Below, piece by piece: positions 15,189 to 27,222 of a DNA stretch of 64,000 nucleotides. The stretch lies in NCBI RefSeq assembly GCF_030815125.1, contig NZ_JAUSWH010000002.1, positions 372,001-436,000 of the forward strand. The letters are read 5' to 3'. Each line of letters starts with the position of its first letter. The stretch's first letter is position 1. Under the pieces are notes generated by a model. It worked only from the letters and a program-made list of their open reading frames with translations. It was not told the origin of the DNA and did no database searches. This DNA comes from Allorhizobium paknamense. GTDB taxonomy: Bacteria; Pseudomonadota; Alphaproteobacteria; Rhizobiales; Rhizobiaceae. The position numbers were made by a program, and so were the translations under genes.

Positions 15189-16841
15189 TCACGCCCTCTC
15201 CCGGATCTCGGTCAGAGTCCGGGTTGGTGTGATGGCTTCGGCATCCAGCTTGATGTCGATGATCGACGGTTTGCCGCTGGCGCGGGCGTGTTCGAAGGCG
15301 GCGGCGAAGTCTGCCGTGGTTTCCACCCGTTCGCCATGGCCGCCATAGGCTTCGGCAAAGGCCTTGAAGTCGGGATTGACGAGATCGGTGGCGCTGACGC
15401 GGCCGGGATATTCGCGCTCCTGATGCATGCGGATCGTGCCATAGGTCCCGTTATTGACCAGCAACACGATGATCGGCCAGCCATAGCGAATGGCGGTGAT
15501 GAATTCCTGTCCATGCATCATGAAGCAGCCGTCACCGGCAAAGCAGATCACTTCGCGGTCCGGGAAAAGCGCCTTGGCCGCCACGGCGGCGGGCAGGCCA
15601 TAGCCCATGGAGCCGGAGGTGGGAGCGGCCTGCGTGTTATAGGCCCGGAAACGATGGAAGCGGTGCAGCCATGTGGCGTAATTGCCCGCGCCATTGGTAA
15701 AGATCGTATCGCTGGCGGTATTGGTTTCGATCCACTCCATGATCGGCCCCATCTGCACCGCGCCCGGTCCCGTCTTCGGCGGTGTGGACCAGGTGAGATA
15801 GGCCTGATGCATGGCCTGCGTGCGTCCGGCCCAGGCTGGCGAAGCGGGGGCCTCAAGTGAGGTGAGGGCGCTGACGAAATCCCGCGGGCTTGCGGCAATC
15901 GCCAGATCCGGCCTGTAGACGCGGCCCAGTTCCGAAGGGTCCGGATAGACATGCACCAGCCTCTGCTTCGGATAGGGAATATCCATCAGCGTGTAGGAAG
16001 AGGAGGGCATTTCGGAAAAGCGTCCGCCGATCAGAAGAAGCAGGTCCGCCTCGCGGATTTCCTTGGCCAGCGCCGGATTGATGCCGATGCCCACATCGCC
16101 CGCATAGCAGGGATGGAGATGGTCGAACAGCATCTGGCGGCGGAAAGAGCAGCCTGAGGGCAATTCCCAATTTTCCGCAAAGCGCTGGAAAGCAGCGACT
16201 GCCGCCTCATCCCAGCGTGTGCCGCCGAGAAGGGCGAAGGGCCGTTTTGCCTCTTTCAGCATCTCACCAAGGGCGGCGATCTGTGCCGGGCCGGGATGCG
16301 CCTCCACCGGCATATAGGGCTTTGCCTCCGGCGCCTCGGTCTCTTCCACCAGCACGTCTTCCGGCAGGGTCAGCACCACCGGGCCGGGACGGCCGGAGGT
16401 GGCAACGGCGAAAGCGCGGGTGATGAATTCCGGGATGCGGGAAACATCATCGATCTCGCCGACCCATTTGGCAAATTCGGTGAAGGCGCGGCGATATTCC
16501 ACCTCCTGAAAGGCTTCCCGCTCGCGCGCCTCGCGCTGCACCTGGCCGATGAACAGGATCATCGGCACCGAATCCTGCCGGGCGATGTGAAGCCCGGCGG
16601 ACGCATTGGTGGCACCGGGGCCGCGCGTCACCATGCAGATGCCGGGTTCGCCGGTCAGCCGGCCCCAGCAATCGGCCATCATCGCCGCACCACCTTCCTG
16701 ACGGCAGACCACGGTTTCGATGCCGCTGTCATAAAGCGCATCCAGCACCGCCAGATAGCTCTCGCCCGGCACGCAGGCCACGCGCCGCACGCCATTGGCC
16801 TTCAGCGCTTCGACAATCAGTTTTCCACCGGTTCGCCGCAT
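15189..16841 (-). CDS. Acetolactate synthase-like thiamine-diphosphate enzyme
   Basis: This 550-residue enzyme has the three-domain layout of TPP-dependent decarboxylases/synthases. The N-terminal pyrimidine-binding domain carries the active-site Glu in CRQEGGAAMMAD (about residue 49) and RGPGATNASAGL. A central FAD/nucleotide-type domain follows, with a C-terminal pyrophosphate-binding domain carrying GDGCFMMHGQE...LLVNNGTYGTIRMHQ (about 430-475). It resembles the large subunit of acetolactate synthase, but no small regulatory subunit is adjacent and it is a lone gene. A specialised role, such as benzoylformate-type or sulfoacetaldehyde-type chemistry, is possible. A repeat-dense region lies upstream of its start codon. 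Confidence 0.85.
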   Translation of the reverse strand: MRRTGGKLIVEALKANGVRRVACVPGESYLAVLDALYDSGIETVVCRQEGGAAMMADCWGRLTGEPGICMVTRGPGATNASAGLHIARQDSVPMILFIGQVQREAREREAFQEVEYRRAFTEFAKWVGEIDDVSRIPEFITRAFAVATSGRPGPVVLTLPEDVLVEETEAPEAKPYMPVEAHPGPAQIAALGEMLKEAKRPFALLGGTRWDEAAVAAFQRFAENWELPSGCSFRRQMLFDHLHPCYAGDVGIGINPALAKEIREADLLLLIGGRFSEMPSSSYTLMDIPYPKQRLVHVYPDPSELGRVYRPDLAIAASPRDFVSALTSLEAPASPAWAGRTQAMHQAYLTWSTPPKTGPGAVQMGPIMEWIETNTASDTIFTNGAGNYATWLHRFHRFRAYNTQAAPTSGSMGYGLPAAVAAKALFPDREVICFAGDGCFMMHGQEFITAIRYGWPIIVLLVNNGTYGTIRMHQEREYPGRVSATDLVNPDFKAFAEAYGGHGERVETTADFAAAFEHARASGKPSIIDIKLDAEAITPTRTLTEIRERA

Positions 16842-16877
16842 GGATTGGTTCCTTCCCTTTCAGGGCCGTCTCGCTTT

Positions 16878-17104
16878 ATACCAAGGCTCGAAGATGCTAC
16901 TGCATAATTCCTTAAATCGGAATCGATTTAAGGAATTATGCAGCAAATTTAAAGTGTTACAGCGTCCTTTGTGCGTTTGATCAAATGCACGGCGCTGTAA
17001 CGCATCCTCGCCTTGAAGGAATTTCGAATATCTCAAATGCATCAGGGGCTTGAGATATTCGAAAAGGGAATACGAAGGGCCATTTTCAATGACCCTTCGT
17101 ATTA
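16878..17104 (+). repeat. Family B repeat (copy 3), interrupted by a family C element
   Basis: The outer sequence is family B, split after GAAGATGC. It resumes at CGCATCCTCGCC at 17001 and runs on to the inverted CGAAGG...CCTTCG end. The last bases also encode the final residues and stop codon of the DMT transporter gene on the minus strand. Confidence 0.85.
16898..17000 (+). repeat. Family C repeat nested inside a family B repeat
   Basis: This 103-bp element begins TACTGCATAATTCC and has a palindrome TTAAATCGGAATCGATTTAA. It continues with TTACAGCGTCCTTTGTGCG and a palindrome TGCGTTTGATCAAATGCA, and ends GGCGCTGTAA. A free-standing relative is at 54557-54668. Its borders are exact because copy 1 of family B shows the uninterrupted site. 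Confidence 0.8.
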
Positions 17105-18009
17105 CGACGCTCACGCCAGATGATGTACAGGCCGGAGCCGATGATGATGGTAATGCCGAGCCACTTCACCGCATCCGGCAATTGCCCGAATACCAGCCAG
17201 CCAAGCAGCGTTGCTGTGACGATTTCCAGATATTGCAGCGGCGCCAGCGTTGAGGCCGGGGCAGAGCGATAGGCATAGACGCCGAGCAGGCCGCTCACTG
17301 CTGAGGCAAGACCGGTGCCCAGCAGCCAAAGCAGGCCGTGGGCATCGGGCCAGACCAGCACCGTCTCACCCGATAGGCCGGAAACGGCAAGGGCGATACT
17401 GCTGAAGACAAGGCCCCAGAAACAGGTTTCCACCTGCATGACGAAAGCGTCCTGCCGATGCGAGAGCAGACGCGTGAGGATGGAAAACACCGCCAGCGCA
17501 AAGGCCGTGACCACCGGCAGCAGCGCCACCAGCCCGACATCCCGGAAACTGGGCTGAATAACGAGAAGTGCGCCGAGAAAGCCCACGCTGCAGGCGCTGT
17601 AGCGTCGCCAGCCGATTTTCTCCTTGAGGAAGATGCTGCTGAGAATGGTCAGCATGATCGGCTCCACGAAGAAGATCGCCACGGCATCGGCCAGCGCCAT
17701 ATAGCGCAGCGCCGCGACAAAGCTCATCATCGACAGAAACAGCATGCCGCCGCGCAGGATATGCAGCTTGGTGTTGGCCCAGGTCGGGCGCGGCCAGGTG
17801 CCGCGAATGGCAAGCACCGGCAGCATGCAGGCGATTTGCAGCGGAAACCGGAGCGTCGTGATTTCCAGCGTCGGCAGGGTCTCGGTCGCCAGCTTTGAAA
17901 ACAGATCGATCAGCGGCGCGATCAAAACCGACAACACCATCATCGACAGACCGAAGGCGATGCCGGGGATTGCAGGTTTTGACTCTCTGGTCTCTGAGGC
18001 TGCGGTCAT
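17086..18009 (-). CDS. EamA/DMT-family transporter
   Basis: This 307-residue inner-membrane protein has about ten hydrophobic helices in two EamA halves (roughly residues 15-145 and 165-295), as in drug/metabolite exporters. The end of the first half shows the characteristic FFVEPIMLTILSSIFLKEKIGWRR pattern in which Glu-Pro and Lys-Glu mark helix breaks. The second half repeats it as ASTLAPLQYLEIVTATLLGW. Substrate cannot be told. The ATG at 18009 has a GGGAATGA site. The last few residues (RRNTKGH) and the stop lie in a family B repeat, so the original C-terminus may have been altered. Confidence 0.85.
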   Translation of the reverse strand: MTAASETRESKPAIPGIAFGLSMMVLSVLIAPLIDLFSKLATETLPTLEITTLRFPLQIACMLPVLAIRGTWPRPTWANTKLHILRGGMLFLSMMSFVAALRYMALADAVAIFFVEPIMLTILSSIFLKEKIGWRRYSACSVGFLGALLVIQPSFRDVGLVALLPVVTAFALAVFSILTRLLSHRQDAFVMQVETCFWGLVFSSIALAVSGLSGETVLVWPDAHGLLWLLGTGLASAVSGLLGVYAYRSAPASTLAPLQYLEIVTATLLGWLVFGQLPDAVKWLGITIIIGSGLYIIWRERRNTKGH

Positions 18010-18020
18010 GTCATTCCCGT

Positions 18021-18126
18021 TAAGAGCATAATTCGACCGGAGTGAAACCAGGATCGATAAAATTACGCTTCAAAAATAAAATGTTAGAGCGCCGATCTGA
18101 TTCAATCAGATCGAAAAGCGCTCTAG
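18021..18126 (+). repeat. Family A palindromic repeat (copy 3)
   Basis: Same variant as copy 2: AAGAGCATAATTCGACCGGAGTGAAACC, a TTAGAGCGC joint, GATCTGATTCAATCAGATC hairpin and GCGCTCTAG end. It lies 11 bases upstream of the DMT transporter start and may carry or disturb its promoter. Confidence 0.8.
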
Positions 18127-18191
18127 ATCTATGCTCGTCCTCCGGTTTAAACCGTTCCGGCGCTTCCCGCACATGAAATTCCTTTATGGAA

Positions 18192-19139
18192 TCATTCCGT
18201 TCCGGAACGGGTGATTTTCAAGACCTGGGCTGCCCAGCGGGCAAAATCCTCGGCGGCCTCGCGCGCGCCCAGTTCATGCAGGGTTTCATGCCGCATGGTC
18301 TCGTGGATTTTCAGCGTCACATTCGTCAGCCCGGCCTTGCCCATGCGGCGGGCAAGATCTCGCGTTGCCCGCGCCCTGTCGGTTGCCGGGTCTTCTCCGC
18401 CGCCGGTGAGATGAATGGGCAGCGCCTTCGGCAGCCGGGCAAGCGCCTGTGGGGTGGCGGCACTCGTTGCCATGGCAACCACGTCCAGCCACAGCGAAAC
18501 GCTGGCGGCAAAGCCGCAAAGCGGATCGGCAATATAGGCCTCCACTTCCAGCCGGTCGCGGGAGAGCCAGTCGAACAGCGTCTGGTGGCCGGAAACGGAC
18601 TTGCCCCAGGCTTCGAACGTGGCGCGTGGCATGATCTGGCTCGGAACGTCCGACCCTTTCAGCGCGCGCTCGACCTTCAGCAGCAGGCGCGCCGCCGTTC
18701 CGGAAAGCCCGAGGCTGAAATTGGAATTCCAGACTGCCAGTGCCTGAAACAGCGTGGGAAAGCGGGTGGCGGCGCTGAGTGCGATCAAGCCGCCCATCGA
18801 GTGGCCAAACAGCAGCACCGGCAGGCCCGGATGCAGGCTGACGGCAAGATCGCGCATGGCGCGCACATCTTCCACCACGCGGTCCACGCCGCCCTTTGCC
18901 GCAAAGCGGCCAAGCGGTGCGCCCGGCGCCCTGGTCGCGCCATGCCCGCGATGATCATGGGCGTAGACCGCAAAGCCGCTGGCACTCAACACCTCCGCCA
19001 GGAGGGCGTATCGGCCTGAATGCTCCGCCAGGCCGTGGCTGATGATGGCGATGGCCTGAGTCGGTTCTCTGGACGGCAAAAAACGGTAGGCGATTCGCGC
19101 GCCGTCTCCGGCCGCGAGGTAGGCTATGGTGTCGAACAT
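18192..19139 (-). CDS. Alpha/beta hydrolase, lysophospholipase/monoacylglycerol-lipase type
   Basis: This 315-residue hydrolase has a serine nucleophile elbow LFGHSMGGLIA (about residue 105), and the strand-turn HGLAEHSGRY and HDHRGHGAT patterns of the monoacylglycerol-lipase/lysophospholipase group. The Asp (HLTGGGEDPAT) and the C-terminal His (MRHETLHE) complete a catalytic triad. No signal peptide is visible once the start is placed at 19139, where a GGAGGGGG site precedes the ATG. An upstream ATG at 19208 is less likely. It should act on monoacylglycerols or lysophospholipids in the cytosol. Its promoter region is shared divergently with the RNase T2 gene. Confidence 0.85.
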   Translation of the reverse strand: MFDTIAYLAAGDGARIAYRFLPSREPTQAIAIISHGLAEHSGRYALLAEVLSASGFAVYAHDHRGHGATRAPGAPLGRFAAKGGVDRVVEDVRAMRDLAVSLHPGLPVLLFGHSMGGLIALSAATRFPTLFQALAVWNSNFSLGLSGTAARLLLKVERALKGSDVPSQIMPRATFEAWGKSVSGHQTLFDWLSRDRLEVEAYIADPLCGFAASVSLWLDVVAMATSAATPQALARLPKALPIHLTGGGEDPATDRARATRDLARRMGKAGLTNVTLKIHETMRHETLHELGAREAAEDFARWAAQVLKITRSGTE

Positions 19140-19368
19140 GTCCCCCTCCACTTGTTCTCCCGCTGCAGAAAACGCGATTTTGAGCGCAAAGACAATGATT
19201 TGTCTCAATATCCTCTTTTAACGCCTTCTCTTTTTCCGCTGCTGGTTACGAAAATCCGACTCCCGCTTTGCGGTAAGCTGCCTTACATACTGTGTGCACT
19301 GCAGCGGATCGGAGGCGACCAGCGCCTGCCCCGGGCAACCGCTGCATCCTGGTGATGAAAGGTCCTCC

Positions 19369-20094
19369 ATGCGTCTCGGTTCCGCCGTCTTTTCTCTTCT
19401 GTTGCTTGCAACTTTCGTTCCGCCGGGCGCCCAGGCGCAGGAGGGCGGCAAGACCACGGCGCTTCTGGCGGTCAGCTGGCAGCCCGCCTTTTGCGAAACC
19501 AAGCCGGACAAGCCCGAATGCAAGAGCCAGACGGCAGAGCGCTATGACGCCAGCCACTTTACCCTGCACGGCCTGTGGCCGATGCGGAAGAACTATTGCG
19601 GCGTGAGCCAGGCCGACATGAATGCCGATGCGGGCAGCAAATGGACGCGCCTGCCGCCGGTGACGCTGACCGCCGAGACGCAGAAGGCGCTGGAGAAGGT
19701 CATGCCCGGCACGCAATCGGCGCTGGAACGGCATGAGTGGATCAAGCACGGCACCTGCTCCGGGCTGGAACAGGAGGCCTATTTCTCCACCGCCATCGCG
19801 CTGATGGACGATCTGAACGGCTCCGCCGTAGCAAAACTCTTCGCCGCAAGGGTTGGGCAGAATGTTACGGCCATGGAAGTCCAGCAGGCCTTCGATGAGA
19901 GCTTCGGCAAAAACGCCAGCCGCCGCGTGAAGATGCGCTGCGAACGCGATGGCGAGCGCCGGATCATCACCGAACTGACGATCGGCCTCGGCGATACGGA
20001 TGAAAAGGCGGACCTCAAGGAGCGGATCCAGGCCGCTGGCGGCACGAGCTTCGGCTGCGATCAGGGCGTGGTCGATCCGGTAGGGTTGCAGTAA
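19369..20094 (+). CDS. Ribonuclease T2 family protein, exported
   Basis: This 241-residue protein has a signal peptide (MRLGSAVFSLLLLATFVPPG, cleavage likely after the Ala-Gln-Ala at about 24-26). Both RNase T2 active-site motifs follow: FTLHGLWP (CAS1, about residue 65) and HEWIKHGTC (CAS2, about 122-130). The histidines that attack the 2'-hydroxyl are present, so it should cut single-stranded RNA in the periplasm for nucleotide scavenging. Cys pairs near residues 40-50, 80 and 130 and the C-terminal Cys are typical. The ATG at 19369 was chosen because the signal peptide begins there. It has an AAAGG site. Confidence 0.9.
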   Translation: MRLGSAVFSLLLLATFVPPGAQAQEGGKTTALLAVSWQPAFCETKPDKPECKSQTAERYDASHFTLHGLWPMRKNYCGVSQADMNADAGSKWTRLPPVTLTAETQKALEKVMPGTQSALERHEWIKHGTCSGLEQEAYFSTAIALMDDLNGSAVAKLFAARVGQNVTAMEVQQAFDESFGKNASRRVKMRCERDGERRIITELTIGLGDTDEKADLKERIQAAGGTSFGCDQGVVDPVGLQ

Positions 20095-20247
20095 TTCGCC
20101 AAGCTTGTGCTTCATTCGGGCTGCCCCTCTGAGGAATGGAAGAGCCAAAAATGCCGGGGTTAGGCCAGGGGGTGCATTGCCCCCGGGCGGGCTTTGGCCT
20201 ACATAGCGGCAACCTTTTCCCATCGGCGCGCGGAGAGTACCACCACC

Positions 20248-21897
<1,650 letters not shown>

Positions 21898-21944
21898 CTT
21901 TATCCCGGAGCGTCCGGGAACGCAGTTTGCAGATTGATTTCAAG

Positions 21945-21986
21945 CGGCGCCTTCGGTGAAATTTGCTTCACCGAAGGCGCCGTTTT
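21945..21986 (+). terminator. Rho-independent terminator after ettA
   Basis: CGGCGCCTTCGGTGAA pairs perfectly with TTCACCGAAGGCGCCG around a six-base loop, followed by TTTT. The rest of the gap up to the chemoreceptor start at 22223 shows no gene; a 64-codon frame begins inside the terminator and has no support. Confidence 0.9.
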
Positions 21987-22222
21987 CGTTGGAGATTAAT
22001 AAGGAGCTATTGTCTGTTGCCGGGATCCAAGCGGGGACCCTTGTCCTGGCACTTGAATGCAGCTTTCCAGGAAAGCATGTAAAAACAATTGGTTCGCTTC
22101 TTTCTGCGGCCATCTTTCCACGCGTGCGGCGTGTGCCTGTTTCATGCTGAAGCGGTAACGATCAATTATGGGTTTCCTGTTTTAGTATATGTCATGTTCG
22201 GGATGCAGTGGGGGAGATTGCA

Positions 22223-24568
22223 TTGTCTATTCGTAACATTCTCATAGGCGTCTTTTCTGTTCTCAGTTTGACGCTCAGCGTGCTTGTGGCCAACTCGCTC
22301 TGGAGCGCCTACCGCAATTACGTGATTTTTGATGAGGTGGCGCAACTCACCCAGTTGGACAAGGCCCTTTTCAAAGCCCTTCTGGCGTTCCGTAACGAAC
22401 GCGGTGACAGCGCAACCGCGCTGGCGCTCGACATCAAGGATAACGCCAAGACCGTGGAAGTGGTGCAAAGCGGACGCCGGGTGGTGATCGAGGGCATGGA
22501 AGACGCCAAGGCCGTCAAGGCAGGCCTTTCTACGGCAGAAATCGAAACGCCGATGGCCACACTCATGCAGGCCTATGACAAGGTCGTCGCCATGCGCTCC
22601 AAGATCGACAGCGAGGTGGGCAAGCCGCTTGCGCAGCGTGAGGCCGGCTTGAGCGAGAGCTGGATGGCCGCCGGTGGCGACTTTCTGACGGCGCTGGAAA
22701 AGGCCTCAGATGCAGCCGAGGGCCGAATTCGTTCGCTCGATCCTTCCCTGGTGTCGCTGATCCAGATCCGCTCCGGTGCATGGGCAACGCGTGCCATCGG
22801 CGGCAACGGCGCACTGATCCTCAATGCCGTGATTGCTGGTGGTAAAACGCTTTCCCCGGCCGACCAGTCAAAACTGTCGGGTATTGACGTCACCATGGCC
22901 TATGCGTGGAAGAATGTGCGTACACTGGTCGAGCATCCCGCCACGCCACAGGACGTGAAAGAGGCGGTGAAAAAGGCAAACGCTTCTTACTTCGATGGCG
23001 ACTTTGCCGCCATGCGAAAAGGTATTCTCGACAAGCTGTATGCCGGTGAAAAGGCCCCTCTGGGTATCGACGATTGGCGTGTGCCCGTAACGGCTGCTTT
23101 GAAGACGATTGCCGACGTGGCCTCGCTCTCCATGGCGGAACTGGACAAAAAGGCCGCCGACGCCAAGGCTGATGCCCTTTACGCAGCTATTTTCTATCTG
23201 TTGCTGTTCGGGATTGTCCTGACCCTGGCAATTGCTGGCATGGTGGTCATTGTTTCGCGGGTTATCCGGCCCATTGGTGAGTTGACCCGCTGCATGGATG
23301 CCCTGGCGCAAGGCAACAGATCCGTGACGGTGCCGGGCGAAGGTCGCCGTGATGAAATCGGCGACATGGCGCGCTCTGTTGAGGTCTTCCGTCAGGCAGC
23401 GATCCGCAATGCCGAGCTTGAGACGGAGGCGGAGGAAAACCGCAAGCGTTCGGAAGCTGAGCGTGCCGAGATGCAGGCGCGCGCCGAGGCGGAGGCGAAC
23501 GAGCGGCTGGAACGGGCCACTGGCGCCCTGGCCTCCGGCCTGCGTCAGCTCGCTTCCGGGGATATGCTGTGCGAGATCGAAGAACAGTTCGCACCGCAAT
23601 TCGAAGCGCTGCGGCATGACTTCAACACCTCGGTCAGCCAATTGCGGTCGGTGCTGGTGTCTGTTGGGGTGTCTGCCAGCGGCGTGCGCAGCGGCAGCGG
23701 TGAAATCTCGCATGCCTCCAACGATCTCGCCAAGCGCACGGAAACGCAGGCGGCCTCTCTTGAGGAAACGGCAGCGGCGCTGGAAGAAATCACCTCCAAC
23801 GTCAAGGCGACCTCGCAGCGCACCGGTGAAGCCCGCGATATCGTCCGCAACGCCCGCTCCAAGGCGGAGCAGTCCGGGGTGGTGGTGAACAATGCCGTCT
23901 CGGCGATGGAGAAGATCGAGCAGGCCTCCAGCCAGATTTCCAACATCATTGGCGTGATCGACGAGATTGCCTTCCAGACGAATCTGCTGGCGCTGAATGC
24001 CGGTGTGGAAGCCGCCCGTGCGGGCGAGGCGGGCAAGGGCTTTGCCGTTGTGGCGCAGGAAGTGCGTGAACTTGCGCAGCGCTCTGCCAATGCGGCGAAG
24101 GAGATCAAGGCGCTGATCGGCAATTCGGCTGTTGCGGTGAATGAGGGCGTGAAGCTGGTGGACGACACCGGCAAGGGCCTTCGCGAGATTGCCGAACTGG
24201 TGCAGGCGATCAACAGCCATATGGATGCGATTGCGACGGCGGCGCAGGAGCAATCGACGGGCCTCAACGAGGTGAACACGGCTGTAAACCATATGGACCA
24301 GGCGACGCAGCAGAATGCGGCGATGGTGGAGGAGATGAATGCGGCAAGCGCGGGTCTCGCTCAGGAGGCTGAAAAGCTGTCGGAGCTTCTGGCTCGGTTC
24401 CGCACAGGCCAGGAGCGGGCGGCACAGGCTGCTATTGCCTCGAGCGCCCGATCTTCCGCAGCCGCGCGTCCATCCGCCCCGCTTGCTGCACCAGCACGCC
24501 GGGCTGCACCCGTCAGCCGTGGCGGTGCTGCGGTGGCCGTCCGGCAGGAGAGCTGGGAGGAGTTTTGA
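22223..24568 (+). CDS. Methyl-accepting chemotaxis protein 1 of the tandem array
   Basis: This 781-residue chemoreceptor has an N-terminal membrane helix (1-25) and a periplasmic helical sensor (about 30-315) with an [10 protein letters not shown] motif. A second membrane helix follows at about 317-342, then a HAMP and a second HAMP-like module (about 430-490). The cytoplasmic signalling hairpin has its tip at [37 protein letters not shown] (about 575-610). The C-terminal pentapeptide WEEF is a likely CheR/CheB tether. I start at the TTG 22223 because GGGGGAG lies six bases upstream and the paralogue begins at the equivalent residue; a GTG at 22208 is the alternative. Ligand unknown. The RNERG motif is shared with NIT-like sensor domains (inference). 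Confidence 0.9.
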   Translation: MSIRNILIGVFSVLSLTLSVLVANSLWSAYRNYVIFDEVAQLTQLDKALFKALLAFRNERGDSATALALDIKDNAKTVEVVQSGRRVVIEGMEDAKAVKAGLSTAEIETPMATLMQAYDKVVAMRSKIDSEVGKPLAQREAGLSESWMAAGGDFLTALEKASDAAEGRIRSLDPSLVSLIQIRSGAWATRAIGGNGALILNAVIAGGKTLSPADQSKLSGIDVTMAYAWKNVRTLVEHPATPQDVKEAVKKANASYFDGDFAAMRKGILDKLYAGEKAPLGIDDWRVPVTAALKTIADVASLSMAELDKKAADAKADALYAAIFYLLLFGIVLTLAIAGMVVIVSRVIRPIGELTRCMDALAQGNRSVTVPGEGRRDEIGDMARSVEVFRQAAIRNAELETEAEENRKRSEAERAEMQARAEAEANERLERATGALASGLRQLASGDMLCEIEEQFAPQFEALRHDFNTSVSQLRSVLVSVGVSASGVRSGSGEISHASNDLAKRTETQAASLEETAAALEEITSNVKATSQRTGEARDIVRNARSKAEQSGVVVNNAVSAMEKIEQASSQISNIIGVIDEIAFQTNLLALNAGVEAARAGEAGKGFAVVAQEVRELAQRSANAAKEIKALIGNSAVAVNEGVKLVDDTGKGLREIAELVQAINSHMDAIATAAQEQSTGLNEVNTAVNHMDQATQQNAAMVEEMNAASAGLAQEAEKLSELLARFRTGQERAAQAAIASSARSSAAARPSAPLAAPARRAAPVSRGGAAVAVRQESWEEF

Positions 24569-24610
24569 GCTAACCTCTGTGCGCTTTTCAAACCACTGAT
24601 GAGTATCGTT

Positions 24611-24645
24611 AAGCCGCACCTTTCTTTTCGAGGTGCGGCTTTTCT
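24611..24645 (+). terminator. Terminator after chemoreceptor 1
   Basis: AGCCGCACCT pairs with AGGTGCGGCT around a nine-base loop, followed by TTTTCTC. Confidence 0.8.
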
Positions 24646-24764
24646 CATGAATCGGCTTGCTTTGTACGAATTGTATTAGGCTTTACTTATAAAACAGCGC
24701 CTTAAGAGGTTTTTAGCGCCTAGGTGGCAAGGTACCCTTACATTCGTGGGGGCCCCGTCAGATC

Positions 24765-27113
24765 ATGTTTTCCATCCGCAATATCCTTGTCTGCGTCTTT
24801 CTTGTTATCAGTCTCGCCCTGGGGGCGATGGTTTCCAGAGCGCTTTATGTTTCCTACAGCAACTTCAAGGTGTTCCGCGATGTGGCGGGTCTTACCGCTG
24901 TCGACAAGGCGCTGTTTGACTTTCTGCTGAACTACCGGCTTGAGCGGGGACATACGAATACGGCCTTCATTACCACCCCGGAAAAAGCCGGGAGCTCGCT
25001 GCGTGACATTCCGGCTGACCGGCAGAAGGTTGACGCCGCGATGAAGGATCTGGCCGAGGCCGTGAAGGCGGCGGATACGCCCGAACTGGCGACGATGGTC
25101 GGCAAAATCAAAACCAGCTATGATACGATCGTTGCAACACGGCAGCAGATCGACGCGCAGCTTGCGCTGCCGCTAGAAAACCGCAACAAGGATGTCAACG
25201 TCAAGCAATTGAGTTTCGGGCAGGGGGTGCTGGATGATCTTGAAAAAGCCTCCGTCGTTGCCGAAGCAAATATCCGGACCCTCGATAACAGCCTGATGGA
25301 TCTGTTGCAGATCCGCGCCAATGCCTGGGCCGCCCGCTCTGCGGCTGGTGCCGAATCCATTCTCCTGAACAAGGCCGCCACCTTGAACGGCCCGCTGCCC
25401 CTGGCCGATATCGTAGAACTTGCTAGTCAGCATGCCCGCGTTGCAAGCGCTTGGGCGCAGGTGCGTGCGCTTGGTAACCATCCAAGTGTTGCCGGTGAGT
25501 TGAAGCAGGCTCTGGCGCAGGCGGAGAACATCTATTTCAGCGGTCCTTTCTGGGACCTGCGTGATGGCATGTACAAGAAGGCGGTGGCCAACCAGGATGT
25601 CGGTGTGCCGCTGGAAAACTGGCTGGCGCCCAGTTCGAAAGGTCAGGGTGCGATTGCGGATGTTGCGCTTGCGGCCATGAAGGTTGTCAACGACAAGGCC
25701 AATAGCTTAGCCGACGACGCTCTTTCGGCGTTGATCTTTTACAGCCTGATGCTGGCCGGCGCAGCCTTGGCGGCTGGCGCGGGCATGATCATCGTGGTGC
25801 GCCGGGTGGTCGGCCCGATTGGAACGCTGACCCGCTCCATGGGGGATCTGGCCAAGGGCGATACGCAGGCGCAAATCCCGATGATCGCCCGCAAGGACGA
25901 GATTGGGGAGATGGCACGCTCGGTCGAGGTGTTTCGCGAGGCTGCCATCCGCAATGCCGAGCTTGAGGCCGAGGCCGAGGAAAACCGCAAACGATCCGAG
26001 GCCGAGCGCGCCGAGTTGCAGCGCCGCGCCGAGGATGAAGCCAATGACCGTTTGAACAAGGCCACTGGCGCTCTGGCTTCCGGCCTGCAGCGGCTTGCCT
26101 CCGGCGATCTTGCCTGCGAGATCAGCGAGCAGTTTGCCCCGCAGTTCGAAGCCTTGCGTCATGACTTCAATACCTCGGTGGCGCAGTTGCGCGATGCCCT
26201 GGTCGCCGTTGGCAATGCGTCCAGCGCCGTGCGCGGCGGCAGCGGCGAAATCTCCAGCGCTTCGGATAATCTTTCCAAACGCACGGAGCAGCAGGCAGCT
26301 TCCCTTGAAGAAACGGCTGCGGCGCTGGAGCAAATCACGTCGAATGTGAAGGCAACAACGCAGCGTACCGGTGAAGCCCGTGACATCGTGCGCACAACGC
26401 GCTCCAAGGCGGAGCAGTCCGGCGTGGTGGTGAACAATGCCGTCTCGGCGATGGAAAAGATCGAGCAGGCCTCCAGCCAGATTTCCAACATCATTGGCGT
26501 GATCGACGAGATTGCCTTCCAGACGAACCTGCTGGCGCTGAATGCCGGTGTGGAGGCAGCCCGCGCCGGAGAGGCGGGCAAGGGTTTTGCCGTCGTTGCC
26601 CAGGAAGTGCGCGAGCTTGCGCAGCGCTCTGCCAATGCGGCGAAGGAGATCAAGGCGCTGATCGGCAATTCGGCTGTTGCGGTGAATGAGGGCGTGAAGC
26701 TGGTGGATGACACCGGCAAGGGTCTTCGCGAGATTGCCGAACTGGTGCAGGCGATCAACAGCCATATGGATGCGATTGCGACGGCGGCGCAGGAGCAATC
26801 TGTCGGCCTTGGAGAAGTGAACACGGCTGTGAACCATATGGACCAGGCGACGCAGCAGAATGCGGCGATGGTGGAAGAGATGAATGCGGCCAGCGCTGGT
26901 CTGGCGCAGGAAGCGGTGAAGCTTGCAGAATTGCTGGCGAATTTCCGCACAGGCCAGGAGCGGGCGGCACAGGCTGCTAGTGCCTCGAGCGCCCGGTCTT
27001 CCGCAGCCGCGCGTTCGTCTGCTCCGTCTACGGCACCTGCACGCCGGGCTGCACCCGTCAGCCGTGGCGGTGCTGCGGTGGCCGCCCGGCAGGAGAGCTG
27101 GGAGGAGTTTTGA
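24765..27113 (+). CDS. Methyl-accepting chemotaxis protein 2 of the tandem array
   Basis: This 782-residue paralogue of receptor 1 has its closest overall similarity to it. The sensor carries [12 protein letters not shown] (about residue 60), an ERGxTN motif also present in receptor 4. Membrane helices lie at about 1-25 and 318-342, the HAMP domain next, and the signalling domain is almost identical to those of the other three receptors. Where receptor 1 has [16 protein letters not shown] this protein has [16 protein letters not shown], so homogenisation is incomplete upstream of the signalling tip. C-terminus ESWEEF. It is 197 bases after receptor 1 with a terminator between, so it has its own promoter. 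Confidence 0.9.
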   Translation: MFSIRNILVCVFLVISLALGAMVSRALYVSYSNFKVFRDVAGLTAVDKALFDFLLNYRLERGHTNTAFITTPEKAGSSLRDIPADRQKVDAAMKDLAEAVKAADTPELATMVGKIKTSYDTIVATRQQIDAQLALPLENRNKDVNVKQLSFGQGVLDDLEKASVVAEANIRTLDNSLMDLLQIRANAWAARSAAGAESILLNKAATLNGPLPLADIVELASQHARVASAWAQVRALGNHPSVAGELKQALAQAENIYFSGPFWDLRDGMYKKAVANQDVGVPLENWLAPSSKGQGAIADVALAAMKVVNDKANSLADDALSALIFYSLMLAGAALAAGAGMIIVVRRVVGPIGTLTRSMGDLAKGDTQAQIPMIARKDEIGEMARSVEVFREAAIRNAELEAEAEENRKRSEAERAELQRRAEDEANDRLNKATGALASGLQRLASGDLACEISEQFAPQFEALRHDFNTSVAQLRDALVAVGNASSAVRGGSGEISSASDNLSKRTEQQAASLEETAAALEQITSNVKATTQRTGEARDIVRTTRSKAEQSGVVVNNAVSAMEKIEQASSQISNIIGVIDEIAFQTNLLALNAGVEAARAGEAGKGFAVVAQEVRELAQRSANAAKEIKALIGNSAVAVNEGVKLVDDTGKGLREIAELVQAINSHMDAIATAAQEQSVGLGEVNTAVNHMDQATQQNAAMVEEMNAASAGLAQEAVKLAELLANFRTGQERAAQAASASSARSSAAARSSAPSTAPARRAAPVSRGGAAVAARQESWEEF

Positions 27114-27172
27114 AGCTTCAAAGTCTGGACCTGATTTTTCAGGTTTGCTCTTTTCGACAGCCTGCATGCAAG

Positions 27173-27222
27173 AGCGAAAGCGTTTCCGTGTTTCAATGAA
27201 GTACGGAACCGCTTTCGCTTTT
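27173..27222 (+). terminator. Terminator after chemoreceptor 2
   Basis: AGCGAAAGCGTTTCCG pairs with CGGAACCGCTTTCGCT (one mismatch) around a fifteen-base loop, followed by TTTT. Confidence 0.75.

Noticed and set aside
21956..22150. 64-codon frame after ettA
   Set aside because: It starts inside the terminator hairpin and has no recognisable product.
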